DNA from: Methylotetracoccus sp.
GTDB lineage: Bacteria; Pseudomonadota; Gammaproteobacteria; Methylococcales; Methylococcaceae
Length of the DNA stretch: 8,308 bases
NCBI GenBank assembly: GCA_025458755.1
Contig: JALORT010000097.1
Location: 1 to 8,308, forward strand
Direction: 5' to 3'
This document shows positions 1 to 6,406 of the stretch, in pieces. Under the pieces are notes generated by a model. That model saw only the letters and a program-made list of their open reading frames with translations. It was not told where the DNA came from and searched no databases. Numbering within the stretch: the stretch's first letter is position 1; each line of letters begins with the position of its first letter. A program made the translations under genes and the position numbers.

Positions 1-273
1 GCTTTGCGCGATTCGGCTGTTCTGCTCCGCTGCTTTCCGGAACCAGTCGTAGGCGGCTGCGTAGTCCTGCGCCACGCCCCAGCCCTTCATATACAGATTA
101 CCAAGATTCACCTGACCGTCGGGATCGCCTTTCTCCGCCAGAATCTCGAATTCGACGCGAGCCGCCGGATAGTCCTTCCGCCTTACCGCTTCCAGCCCCG
201 CGTCCAAATCGGCATACACGGCGTGCAGCGGCCAGAGGCCGAGCACGCACGCGAATCCCAGATATCGGCTCAC
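1..273 (-). CDS. Secreted Sel1-repeat (TPR-like) protein, N-terminal part
   Basis: Only the first 91 codons are in the window; the gene runs off the left edge. The start is GTG at 273, overlapping the preceding stop codon by 4 bases (GTGA). GAGGT lies 6 bases upstream (280-284), and an in-frame TAA closes the frame just upstream. Residues 1-21 look like a Sec signal peptide: Arg3, a hydrophobic stretch, then cleavage after VYA, giving a mature protein beginning DLDAGLEAV. Residues about 49-84 form one Sel1 repeat (GD-x-x-x-Q-x-N-L-G-x-L-Y, then G-x-G-V-x-x-D-x-x-x-A-x-x-W-x-x-K-A-A-E-Q), and a second begins at the edge. Sel1 repeats are protein-protein interaction scaffolds, so the visible part gives no specific function. 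I infer an exported protein of the periplasm or outer membrane. It is the last visible gene of the run starting at 2499. Confidence 0.85.
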   Translation of the reverse strand, partial: MSRYLGFACVLGLWPLHAVYADLDAGLEAVRRKDYPAARVEFEILAEKGDPDGQVNLGNLYMKGWGVAQDYAAAYDWFRKAAEQNSRIAQS

Positions 274-1274
274 GCCGCTACCTCGAGCACGATCTTACCG
301 ATGTGCCGGCCGCTTTCCATCAGGCGATGCGCATCGGCAACCCGAGCCAGCGGGAAGGTGCGATCGACCACCGGCTTGATTCGGCCCGAGGCCAGAAGCG
401 GCCAGACGCGCGCACGCAGCGCGTCCGCGATCAGCGCCTTTTCGGGCACCGGGCGCGGACGGAGCGTCGACCCCGTAAGCGTCAAGCGCTTCAGCAAGAT
501 CGGCAGCAGATTGATCGTCGTCTTCGGCCCCTGCTGTACTCCGATCTGGACCAAACGCCCATCGGGCGCCAGGCAATTCAAGTTACGCTGGAGATAATCG
601 CCGCCGACGATGTCCAGAATCAGATCGACGCCCTGCCCCCCGGTGCGCCCGCGGATCTCGTCGACGAAGTCGACTTCCCGATAATTGATCGCCGCAGCGC
701 CGAGTTCAGCGCAGAAACGACACTTAACCGCGCTTCCTGCGGTCGCGTAGACGGTCGCGTCAAAAGCGCGGGCAAGCTGAATCGCGGCGACGCCGATCCC
801 GCTCGCGCCGCCGTGCACCAGGAACCGCTCGCCCGGCCTCAGCCGGCCGCGTTCGAAAACGTTGCTCCAAACCGTAAACAACGTTTCCGGCAGGCTCGCC
901 GCCTGGATCGGGTTCAGGCCCTGCGGGATCGGCAAACACAGGACAGCCGCCGCGGCACAGTATTCGGCATAACCGCCGCCCGTCACCAGCGCACAGACCC
1001 GTTCGCCCAACCGCGGGCGGGTGACTTTCGCGCCCTGCGTCACCACCTCGCCGGCGACCTCCAGGCCGGGGATATCCGGAGCCCCGGGCGGCGGCGGGTA
1101 CCGGCCTTCGCGCTGCATCACGTCCGGGCGGTTCACGCCCGCCGCGATGACGCGGATCAATACATCATCGTCACCCGGTACCGGCCGCGGCCGCGGTACC
1201 CGACGCAGTACCTCCGGCCCTCCGGGCTCCATGATTTCGACGGCCCACATCGTTTCGGCGGCTGGCATACTCAT
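270..1274 (-). CDS. NAD(P)H:quinone oxidoreductase-like zinc-independent MDR enzyme
   Basis: A 334-residue member of the medium-chain dehydrogenase/reductase superfamily, closest in pattern to the quinone oxidoreductase/PIG3 (TP53I3) group. These enzymes reduce quinones or other activated carbonyl substrates with NADPH in the cytoplasm. The N-terminal GroES-like domain carries AAGVNRPDVMQREGRYPPPPG (residues about 45-64) followed by PGLEVAGEV, typical of this group. The Rossmann motif HGGASGIGVAAIQLA is at 154-168. I see none of the cysteine and histidine ligands of zinc alcohol dehydrogenases. The length is normal. ATG 1274 is chosen because it overlaps the stop of the thioredoxin gene by 4 bases (ATGA) and has AGGA 4 bases upstream. 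ATG 1268 is a possible alternative, and a TTG at 1295 is less likely. The stop overlaps the Sel1 gene start. The actual substrate cannot be read from the sequence. Confidence 0.9.
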   Translation of the reverse strand: MSMPAAETMWAVEIMEPGGPEVLRRVPRPRPVPGDDDVLIRVIAAGVNRPDVMQREGRYPPPPGAPDIPGLEVAGEVVTQGAKVTRPRLGERVCALVTGGGYAEYCAAAAVLCLPIPQGLNPIQAASLPETLFTVWSNVFERGRLRPGERFLVHGGASGIGVAAIQLARAFDATVYATAGSAVKCRFCAELGAAAINYREVDFVDEIRGRTGGQGVDLILDIVGGDYLQRNLNCLAPDGRLVQIGVQQGPKTTINLLPILLKRLTLTGSTLRPRPVPEKALIADALRARVWPLLASGRIKPVVDRTFPLARVADAHRLMESGRHIGKIVLEVAA

Positions 1275-1768
1275 GTCATCCTGGCCGTCAGCCAAAGACG
1301 GACACGTATGCCGATCTCGGTCGTGTAGCCGGTCGCAGTGAAGCGGATTCGACCATGGCGATCAATGAAGAACAGTGCGGGGACGCCTCGCAACCCGTAA
1401 CGCGCACCGATCAAGCCGGCGGGATCGGAGATCACCCGCCAGGCCAATCCTTGTGTCTGCAGATAGGCGCGGAGTTCGCTTTCCGTTCCCGACTGCAGCG
1501 CGACCGTTATCACCTGGTGGTCGGCGTCAACCGATGTCAGGCTGTTCTGCATCGCTCCGCAGAGAGGGCACCACGTAGCCCAGAAGTAAAGCAGAACCGG
1601 ACGTTCCGCCGTATCGGCCCAGGCAAAAGGTTTGCCGTTCAGGTCGCTCGTTGCCAGCGGCGGCGGAATTTCGCGGACCAGCCCGCGATCGAGAACCGCA
1701 GACAGTCCGAAAAAAAGCACCGGCAGCGTCAGCCAGAACCAGCCGTTCCAGCACCTCGTAACCTTCAT
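1271..1768 (-). CDS. Membrane-anchored thioredoxin-like disulfide protein (TlpA/ScsD type)
   Basis: A 165-residue thioredoxin-fold protein. Residues about 10-26 (WFWLTLPVLFFGLSAVL) form one hydrophobic segment after a short basic start, so it is probably an inner-membrane anchor with the catalytic domain in the periplasm. The active site is WCPLC at 66-70, preceded by LLYFWATW. GVPALFFID at 128-136 supplies the cis-proline loop (Pro130). This pattern fits the TlpA/ResA/ScsD/DsbE branch, whose members reduce or oxidise periplasmic disulfides in cytochrome c maturation, copper stress or general redox repair. No partner nearby reveals which: there is no ccm, scs or dsbD gene in the window. The ATG at 1768 overlaps the metallopeptidase stop by 4 bases (ATGA), and the only visible ribosome-binding signal is a weak GGGG, so translational coupling is likely. 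Confidence 0.9.
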   Translation of the reverse strand: MKVTRCWNGWFWLTLPVLFFGLSAVLDRGLVREIPPPLATSDLNGKPFAWADTAERPVLLYFWATWCPLCGAMQNSLTSVDADHQVITVALQSGTESELRAYLQTQGLAWRVISDPAGLIGARYGLRGVPALFFIDRHGRIRFTATGYTTEIGIRVRLWLTARMT

Positions 1769-2499
1769 GGCCCCGTCACGTCAAAACGGTACATCAGGCT
1801 GCGCCCGTGCTCCTTCAGCCAGGAACGCTGCGCGGCGTAAGCCGGCAGATGTGCCCCAACCAGCGTCCAGAAACGCACCGAATGGTCGCGATGGCGTATG
1901 TGACACAATTCGTGTACGACGACATACTCCAGCACCGAGGATGGCGCGAAGGTCAGCAGCCAATTCAGATTGATATCGTTATAGGCGCCGCAACTTCCCC
2001 ACCGGGTGCGCATTCGCTTGATACGGATATCACGGGCTCGCAGCGACGCCTTGCCTTGGTGGTGCCGTACCCACTCCCCGGCCCGCTCGGCCAGCCAGCC
2101 CCGCGCCCAGTCAAACAGCGCACGCTCACCCAGCCGCTTCCAGTCGGGCTTGTGCCGTTCCGGCAGATAAAGCTCAAAGCTCTCCTCTGCAACCCGCAAC
2201 CGGGATCGACCGCCTGTACAGCCGGTCACGTGCAGCGGCCAACTCCGCCCCTGAATGGGTAACCGCATTTCGTGTCCGTTCGCCAAGTCGTCCCAGAAAG
2301 TCCGAGGCGGAACCCCGGCCACGGCCTCCCGATATTTCACAGCCAGCCAATCCCGGTGCTGGTGAATGAAGGCCCACGCCCTGTGCTCGGGAAACGCCGC
2401 AGGCATCACACACTCCGCCCCGGTGACCTTTACGATCAGCCGGAGCCGCTTGGCACGCGCGCTCCGCTTGAGTTGCAGAGGAAACGGATACTCCTGCAT
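1765..2499 (-). CDS. YgjP-like (DUF45/M48-type) zinc metallopeptidase
   Basis: A 244-residue protein with the layout of the YgjP/DUF45 family. It has an N-terminal region starting with basic RSARAKRLRL, the family motif RMRTRWGSC (162-170) followed by INLNW, and the zinc motif VVHELCHIRHRDHS at 194-207. His196, Glu197 and His200 make up HExxH, and a downstream histidine (probably His206, in HSVRFW) would complete the zinc site. E. coli YgjP and relatives are soluble predicted metallopeptidases of poorly known function; I see no signal peptide or membrane segment. The ATG at 2499 is the first possible start, because an in-frame TAG lies at 2503-2505. It lacks a recognisable Shine-Dalgarno sequence. 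The gene appears to be first in the run 2499-1, and its stop overlaps the thioredoxin-like gene by 4 bases. Confidence 0.9.
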   Translation of the reverse strand: MQEYPFPLQLKRSARAKRLRLIVKVTGAECVMPAAFPEHRAWAFIHQHRDWLAVKYREAVAGVPPRTFWDDLANGHEMRLPIQGRSWPLHVTGCTGGRSRLRVAEESFELYLPERHKPDWKRLGERALFDWARGWLAERAGEWVRHHQGKASLRARDIRIKRMRTRWGSCGAYNDINLNWLLTFAPSSVLEYVVVHELCHIRHRDHSVRFWTLVGAHLPAYAAQRSWLKEHGRSLMYRFDVTGP

Positions 2500-2552
2500 G
2501 TACTAGACGGTGCAGCCGATGGGTAAGCGACCGGACCCCGAAAGCCTCGAAT

Positions 2553-2568
2553 GCGGCGGCCACGCCGC
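2553..2568. repeat. Short GC-rich inverted repeat in the intergenic gap
   Basis: GCGGCG (2553-2558) and CGCCGC (2563-2568) form a perfect 6-base-pair stem with a 4-base loop in the 133-base gap between the Gre-like gene and the metallopeptidase gene. No run of T follows on either strand, so it is not a standard intrinsic terminator. In DNA this GC-rich such a stem can arise by chance, and I assign no function. Confidence 0.3.
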
Positions 2569-2598
2569 GGAGCATCTCTGCTCTCTGGAAGGGAACCG

Positions 2599-2622
2599 GC
2601 AAGGTCGCCTCGCGCCCCTTGC
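2599..2622 (-). terminator. Weak candidate terminator or attenuator hairpin after the Gre-like gene
   Basis: GCAAGG (2599-2604) and CCTTGC (2617-2622) can pair with a 12-base loop, starting 10 bases past the Gre-family stop codon (2633-2635) in the direction of transcription. The downstream side is only mildly pyrimidine-rich (GGTTCCCTTCC) and lacks a true U tract. The placement suits the end of the lpxA-gre transcript, but the structure alone is weak. Read-through into the metallopeptidase gene is quite possible. Confidence 0.22.
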
Positions 2623-2632
2623 GGTTATGAGT

Positions 2633-3139
2633 TCAATGGCCGCCGCCCGCGACAATCTCGATAATCTCCAACTCCTTGTCGCCAGCCGGTCGGTGCCAGA
2701 CGACAGTCTCACCGACAGCACGATTCATCAAAGCCGCAGCCAACGGGGAAGCCCAACTGATCTTGCCGTGCGCGGCGTCAGCCTCATCTTCACCGACGAT
2801 GGCAAAGCTGCTTTCCGCACCCGAATCGTCACGCACTCGGACACGCGCTCCGAAATGTACGCGGCCGCTAGGCTGGTTTTCGGCGTCGACCACGATCGCC
2901 CGTTTCACACGTTCCTCGTAGTAACGCAAGTCGCGCTCAACGATGCTGAGTTCCTGACGGCTGTCCAGGCTATCCCGACTGACGAGCTCTCGGCGTCGGG
3001 ACGTCAGTTCGGCCACATGCGCCTCCAGCAGATGCAAACCGTTGCGGGTGACATAATTGGGTTGATCGCTGTGCGGCCGGTCCGGCAGCGTCTCGACGCG
3101 TGCGGATTCATCCGCGTCTTTCATGAATGCTCGGCTCAT
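2633..3139 (-). CDS. GreA/GreB-family transcription factor with atypical coiled-coil tip
   Basis: A 168-residue protein. It starts MSRAF and has PNYVTRNGLHLL at 27-38, the entry into the N-terminal coiled coil as in GreB. The C-terminal FKBP-like half follows, with VRVRDDSGAESSFAIVGEDEAD and then ISWASPLAAALMNRAVGETV, both typical of Gre proteins binding the RNA polymerase secondary channel. The loop that in GreA/GreB carries the acidic catalytic tip (GDLxENAEY-like) is not recognisable: that region reads SRDSLDSRQELSIVERDLRYY and is about five residues shorter. It may therefore bind polymerase without classic transcript cleavage, somewhat as Rnk does; this is inference. The ATG at 3139 overlaps the lpxB stop by 4 bases (ATGA), with GAGG 10 bases upstream, so it is probably co-translated with lpxB. 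A plain greA or greB name is not justified. Confidence 0.85.
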   Translation of the reverse strand: MSRAFMKDADESARVETLPDRPHSDQPNYVTRNGLHLLEAHVAELTSRRRELVSRDSLDSRQELSIVERDLRYYEERVKRAIVVDAENQPSGRVHFGARVRVRDDSGAESSFAIVGEDEADAAHGKISWASPLAAALMNRAVGETVVWHRPAGDKELEIIEIVAGGGH

Positions 3140-4329
3140 CGGCCAAGTGCCTCTTTAGTTTGTCGATCCGGATGCAAGGTCTCTTCCTGCAGCAGGTGCG
3201 CCGCCAGGTTCGCGAGATTCTCGGAACCACCCCCCGGCCCCAGGATCTCCCGAACACGACCTAGGTCGTCCCGCATCTGCTGCGAATAGACCGGGTCCGT
3301 CAGGATACGTTCGATTTCGCCCGCGATGTTCGAAGGATTGGCGGCGTGCTGGATGAACTCGCGGACGATGGGCCGCCCGCTCAGGATATTCGGCAAGCCG
3401 ATGTAAGGAATTGACACCAGCAGGCGCCCCAGCCAATAACTGAAAGCGGAGAGGCGATAAATGATCACCATCGGCACGCCCAGCAGCGCAATCTCCAGCG
3501 TCGCCGTTCCAGAGGAGGTTATGGCTGCATCACAACACTGCAGCACATCGTAGTCGATCCCGTCGATCATCTGAACCGGTACAGAGGTCTGTTCCACGCG
3601 GTCGCGCAGCAATGCCTGATCGAGCGACGGTGACCGAGCCAGTATGAAACGGACGTGCGGAACGCGACGAGCAAGCTGCTTTGCACTCTCCAGCATCACC
3701 GGAAGCAAGCGTTTGATCTCGTTGACCCGACTCCCGGGGAGAAGGGCGACGATCGGCCCCTCGCCTTGCAGACCATGCGCGCGGAGCGCTTCTTCGCGCG
3801 TTTTGGCGGCCTGGACCTTGCCGGCCAACGGATGCCCGACATAGGTAACCGGTACCCCTGCGGCCTGGTAGTGCGGCACCTCGAAGGGAAAGATCACTGC
3901 CATGTGGCTGACAACCCTGCCATAGGCCCTGACCCGCCCCGGACGCCAAGCCCAGAACTGAGGGCCGACGTAGAAGAGGACCTTGAGACCGCACGCCTTG
4001 GCTTTTCGCGCCAAGTGAAAGTTGAATTCTTTATAGTCGACACAGACCAATAGGTCCGGGCGGCGCTCGCACGCGAGCGACTGCATCCCGCGCAAGACGC
4101 GGCGAATCTCCGCGTAGTGCTTGACGACTTCGGCAACGCCAATGACCGCGAGGCCGCTCGAATCCTGAACGATGTCGACGCCGGCGGCGCGCATCAGGGG
4201 ACCGCCCATGCCGATACCGCGAACGCGGGGAATTTGTTTCCGCAGTTCGGTGAAAAGAGAGGCGGCATGCCGGTCGCCCGAAGCCTCGCCGGCGACCAAC
4301 ATCACCAGCGGGGAGGCTTGCTCAGGCAT
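3136..4329 (-). CDS. lpxB: Lipid A disaccharide synthase LpxB
   Basis: A 397-residue GT19 family glycosyltransferase, close to the usual size. LpxB joins UDP-2,3-diacylglucosamine to lipid X at the cytoplasmic face of the inner membrane to form the lipid A disaccharide. Visible family motifs are GEASGD (14-19), GPQFWAWRPGR (122-132), IFPFE (146-150), YVGHPLAG (163-170), LLPGSRVNEI (196-205), SSGTATLEIAL (272-282) and GLPNIL (311-316). Asp98 and Arg201 fall at the same positions as the key E. coli residues. After Asp98 the usual APDFN is replaced by YKEFN. The start is ATG 4329, giving MPEQ just before the conserved LVMLVAGE; it overlaps the gnnB stop by 8 bases and has no Shine-Dalgarno, so coupling to gnnB is likely. 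The frame stays open upstream to about 4605, but that stretch lies inside gnnB and looks non-native. Its substrates here are probably diamino-type precursors. Confidence 0.96.
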   Translation of the reverse strand: MPEQASPLVMLVAGEASGDRHAASLFTELRKQIPRVRGIGMGGPLMRAAGVDIVQDSSGLAVIGVAEVVKHYAEIRRVLRGMQSLACERRPDLLVCVDYKEFNFHLARKAKACGLKVLFYVGPQFWAWRPGRVRAYGRVVSHMAVIFPFEVPHYQAAGVPVTYVGHPLAGKVQAAKTREEALRAHGLQGEGPIVALLPGSRVNEIKRLLPVMLESAKQLARRVPHVRFILARSPSLDQALLRDRVEQTSVPVQMIDGIDYDVLQCCDAAITSSGTATLEIALLGVPMVIIYRLSAFSYWLGRLLVSIPYIGLPNILSGRPIVREFIQHAANPSNIAGEIERILTDPVYSQQMRDDLGRVREILGPGGGSENLANLAAHLLQEETLHPDRQTKEALGR

Positions 4330-5419
4330 GCAGCGCGCGGCGTATGACGCCGGCGATACGAACGATGTCCGCGTCCTGCAGTTCCGGATAAATCGGCAGC
4401 GACAGACATCGGGCGGCCACCGACTCGGTGACCGGCAGACGCAAGCCGGCGCATTCCTCGGCGAAGGCTTTTTGCTGGTGCAGAGGCACCGGATAATACA
4501 CGGCTGAAGCGATGCCCGCCTCCTGCAGAGTCTGCATGATCTCATCTCGGCGGTCGCTGAGCAGCGTGTACTGATGGTACACATGACGGCCGATGCCGTC
4601 TTCAAGGGGCGTTTGGAGCGGTAGGTCGGACAGCAGCTCCGTATAGCGATGGGCCACCCGGCGGCGTTGCCGATTGTATTCCTCCAGATGTCTCAATTTG
4701 ATCCGCAGAATCACGGCCTGCAATTCATCCAGGCGGCTGTTGTACCCGATCACATCATGGTAGTACCGCACCTCGGAGCCGTGGTTCCGGTAGATCCTGA
4801 CCTGCGCGGCGATGTCGTCCGAATTGGTTGTGACCAAGCCGCCGTCACCGTACCCCCCGAGGTTCTTACTGGGGAAGAAGCTGAAGCCTGCGCTGATGCC
4901 CATCACACCGGTCTGTCGGCCCGCTATGGACGCGCCGAAGGACTGCGCGCAGTCTTCGACCAGCTTCAAGCCATGCCGATCGCAGATGGTCTGCAGCGTC
5001 GGCAGATCGGCCGGCTGCCCGAACAGATGAACCGGCATCACCGCCGTGGTCTTGGCGGTCATTGCGGCCTCCACCGCTGCGGGTACCAGGTTGAAGGTCC
5101 GCGGATCGATGTCGACGAAGACCGGGTGTGCGCCGATATACCGGATCGCCTCGGCTGTGGCGATGAAAGTGAACGGTGTGGTGATCACTTCGTCGCCCTC
5201 GCGGATACCGGCAGCGCGCAACGCCAGATGCAGCGCATCGGTACCCGAGGCCACACCGATCGCATGCTTGGCTCCCAGGTAAGCCGCCGCTTCCTGTTCG
5301 AACGCCTGAACATTGGGCCCGAGCACGAACGCGCAGTTCTCCAGTGCCGCGCGCAGCCCGCGCTCGACCTCGTCTTTGATTGTGGCGTACTGCGCTTTCA
5401 GGTCCACCATGGGGATCAT
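4322..5419 (-). CDS. gnnB: UDP-GlcNAc3N aminotransferase GnnB (DegT/DnrJ/EryC1 family)
   Basis: A 365-residue PLP-dependent sugar aminotransferase of normal family length. Motifs in order are VDLKAQY (5-11), SGTDALHLAL (58-67), TPFTFIATAEA (81-91), the PLP-contacting VEDCAQSFGA (154-163, Asp156), the Schiff-base lysine in FFPSKNLGGYGDGG (181-194, Lys185) and YNSRLDELQA (226-235). In A. ferrooxidans, GnnB transfers an amino group from L-glutamate to the 3-keto sugar made by GnnA, giving UDP-GlcNAc3N. The family alone would also allow other 3-ketosugar transaminases such as WbpE/WlbC or FdtB. The assignment rests on its position between lpxA and lpxB beside a Gfo/Idh partner. ATG 5419 has AAGGAG 10 bases upstream (5430-5435), the clearest ribosome-binding site in the window. 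The gene starts 26 bases after gnnA and overlaps lpxB by 8. Confidence 0.9.
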   Translation of the reverse strand: MIPMVDLKAQYATIKDEVERGLRAALENCAFVLGPNVQAFEQEAAAYLGAKHAIGVASGTDALHLALRAAGIREGDEVITTPFTFIATAEAIRYIGAHPVFVDIDPRTFNLVPAAVEAAMTAKTTAVMPVHLFGQPADLPTLQTICDRHGLKLVEDCAQSFGASIAGRQTGVMGISAGFSFFPSKNLGGYGDGGLVTTNSDDIAAQVRIYRNHGSEVRYYHDVIGYNSRLDELQAVILRIKLRHLEEYNRQRRRVAHRYTELLSDLPLQTPLEDGIGRHVYHQYTLLSDRRDEIMQTLQEAGIASAVYYPVPLHQQKAFAEECAGLRLPVTESVAARCLSLPIYPELQDADIVRIAGVIRRALHA

Positions 5420-5429
5420 AGGGCGGATA

Positions 5430-5435
5430 CTCCTT
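5430..5435 (-). promoter_or_regulatory. Ribosome-binding site of gnnB
   Basis: AAGGAG on the minus strand lies 10 bases before the ATG at 5419, in the 26-base gap after gnnA. It supports ATG 5419 over the internal ATG at 5410 (residue 4). Confidence 0.7.
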
Positions 5436-5445
5436 CGTTATCGGA

Positions 5446-6381
5446 TCAGGCCTTCAGAAGACGGCTGATTTCGGTTGCGGTCGCCAGTGCGCGGCGCCCG
5501 GCATGCCCCGAGACCAGCGGCTCTCCGCGCGTGCGCACGCAGTCGACGAAATGGCAGATCTCCTCCTTCAGTGCATCGCCGCTTTCAAACACGGACTCTT
5601 CGCTGAGAATCTCCGGGATACCCGGGAACATTTCCTTGTCTCCCTTGCGGTGGCAGGTCAACACCCGGTTCTGGAAATCGACCGAGAAATACGCGCTCGG
5701 CATGAAGAGACGCATTTTTCGCTCGACCTTCAGGCTGACTCGGCTGGCCGTCACATTCGCCACGCAACCGTTACGGAACACGATGCGGGCGTTCGCGATA
5801 TCGGTGTCGTTTGTCAGCACCGGAACGCCTTTGGCGTCGATCCGGTCCACCTCGGCGTCGACGATGTCGAGGATGATATCGATGTCATGGATCATCAGAT
5901 CGAGGACAACGCTGACATCGTTGGCGCGTGGATTGAACGGAGCCAGCCGGTGCGACTCGATGAACAACGGTTTGTCGTCCTGCAGATTAAGACCCAGGAT
6001 CGCCGCATTGAAACGTTCGAGGTGGCCGACCATCAGGATGCGATCCCGATCCTCCGCCAGGCGAATCAGATCGTCGGCTTCCTCCACGGTCACTGTGATC
6101 GGCTTTTCGACCAGCACGTCGGCACCCGCTTCCAGAAAATCCTTGGCGACGCGGTAATGCAAGCTGGTCGGGACGACGATGCTGACGGCATCGATTCTTC
6201 CCAGCAACCCGCGGTAATCCGGCAATGCCGGGACCCCCAGACGTTCCGCCACGGATGCTGCGGCATCGAGATCGGTGTCCACAACCGCCTCCAGCCGGCA
6301 TGCCGGCAGAGAAGCGTATTTCTCGGCATGGAATTTGCCAAGATAGCCAACTCCGATCACTGCACAGCGGATGGGTGTCAT
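5446..6381 (-). CDS. gnnA: UDP-GlcNAc 3-dehydrogenase GnnA (Gfo/Idh/MocA family)
   Basis: A 311-residue NAD-dependent sugar oxidoreductase. The Rossmann motif AVIGVGYLGKFHAEKY is at 7-22, with acidic Asp35 ending the second strand (AVVD), which favours NAD over NADP. VLVEKPIT at 89-96 contains the EKP motif with catalytic Lys93, and DLMIHDIDI at 161-169 supplies the family's conserved His-Asp (His165, Asp166). In A. ferrooxidans, GnnA oxidises the 3-hydroxyl of UDP-GlcNAc to a ketone, which GnnB then transaminates. The sister enzymes WbpB/WlbA act on UDP-GlcNAcA, and sequence alone does not exclude them. The position next to gnnB between lpxA and lpxB supports GnnA. ATG 6381 (MTPIRCAVIG) is chosen because the Rossmann strand follows directly and the gene then starts 25 bases after the lpxA stop. 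Its ribosome-binding site is weak (GAG only). A longer frame starting at a TTG (6435) would overlap lpxA. Confidence 0.9.
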   Translation of the reverse strand: MTPIRCAVIGVGYLGKFHAEKYASLPACRLEAVVDTDLDAAASVAERLGVPALPDYRGLLGRIDAVSIVVPTSLHYRVAKDFLEAGADVLVEKPITVTVEEADDLIRLAEDRDRILMVGHLERFNAAILGLNLQDDKPLFIESHRLAPFNPRANDVSVVLDLMIHDIDIILDIVDAEVDRIDAKGVPVLTNDTDIANARIVFRNGCVANVTASRVSLKVERKMRLFMPSAYFSVDFQNRVLTCHRKGDKEMFPGIPEILSEESVFESGDALKEEICHFVDCVRTRGEPLVSGHAGRRALATATEISRLLKA

Positions 6382-6406
6382 GACATGCTCTGCGGTCGTT
6401 CGTAGG

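Noticed and set aside
1275..1295. Longer start (TTG at 1295) for the quinone oxidoreductase
   Set aside because: ATG 1274 makes the same 4-base ATGA overlap seen at neighbouring junctions and has AGGA upstream. The extension adds only seven non-conserved residues.
303..1328. A 341-codon open frame on the plus strand
   Set aside because: It is antisense to the quinone oxidoreductase gene, shows no known motif and has no ribosome-binding context. The other long plus-strand frames (5503-6405, 6371-7204, 2510-3289) fail for the same reasons.
2500..2600. Sigma-70 promoter for the metallopeptidase run
   Set aside because: The best pair (TTGCCG, 17-base spacer, AGAGAT) has a poor -10 match to TATAAT, so I could not support it.
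4330..4605. N-terminal extension of LpxB by 92 residues
   Set aside because: It lies wholly inside gnnB in another frame, is cysteine- and arginine-rich, and the LpxB family begins just before the LVAGEASGD motif that follows ATG 4329.
4649..6157. A 502-codon open frame on the plus strand
   Set aside because: It lies antisense to gnnB and gnnA, which have full family motifs. Its translation is arginine- and serine-rich with no recognisable domain, as expected of an open antisense frame in GC-rich DNA.
4322..6381. O-antigen or capsule sugar genes (WbpB/WbpE or Fdt type) instead of gnnAB
   Set aside because: The families are shared, but no glycosyltransferase, flippase or other nucleotide-sugar gene is nearby, and the location between lpxA and lpxB matches the known gnnAB order.
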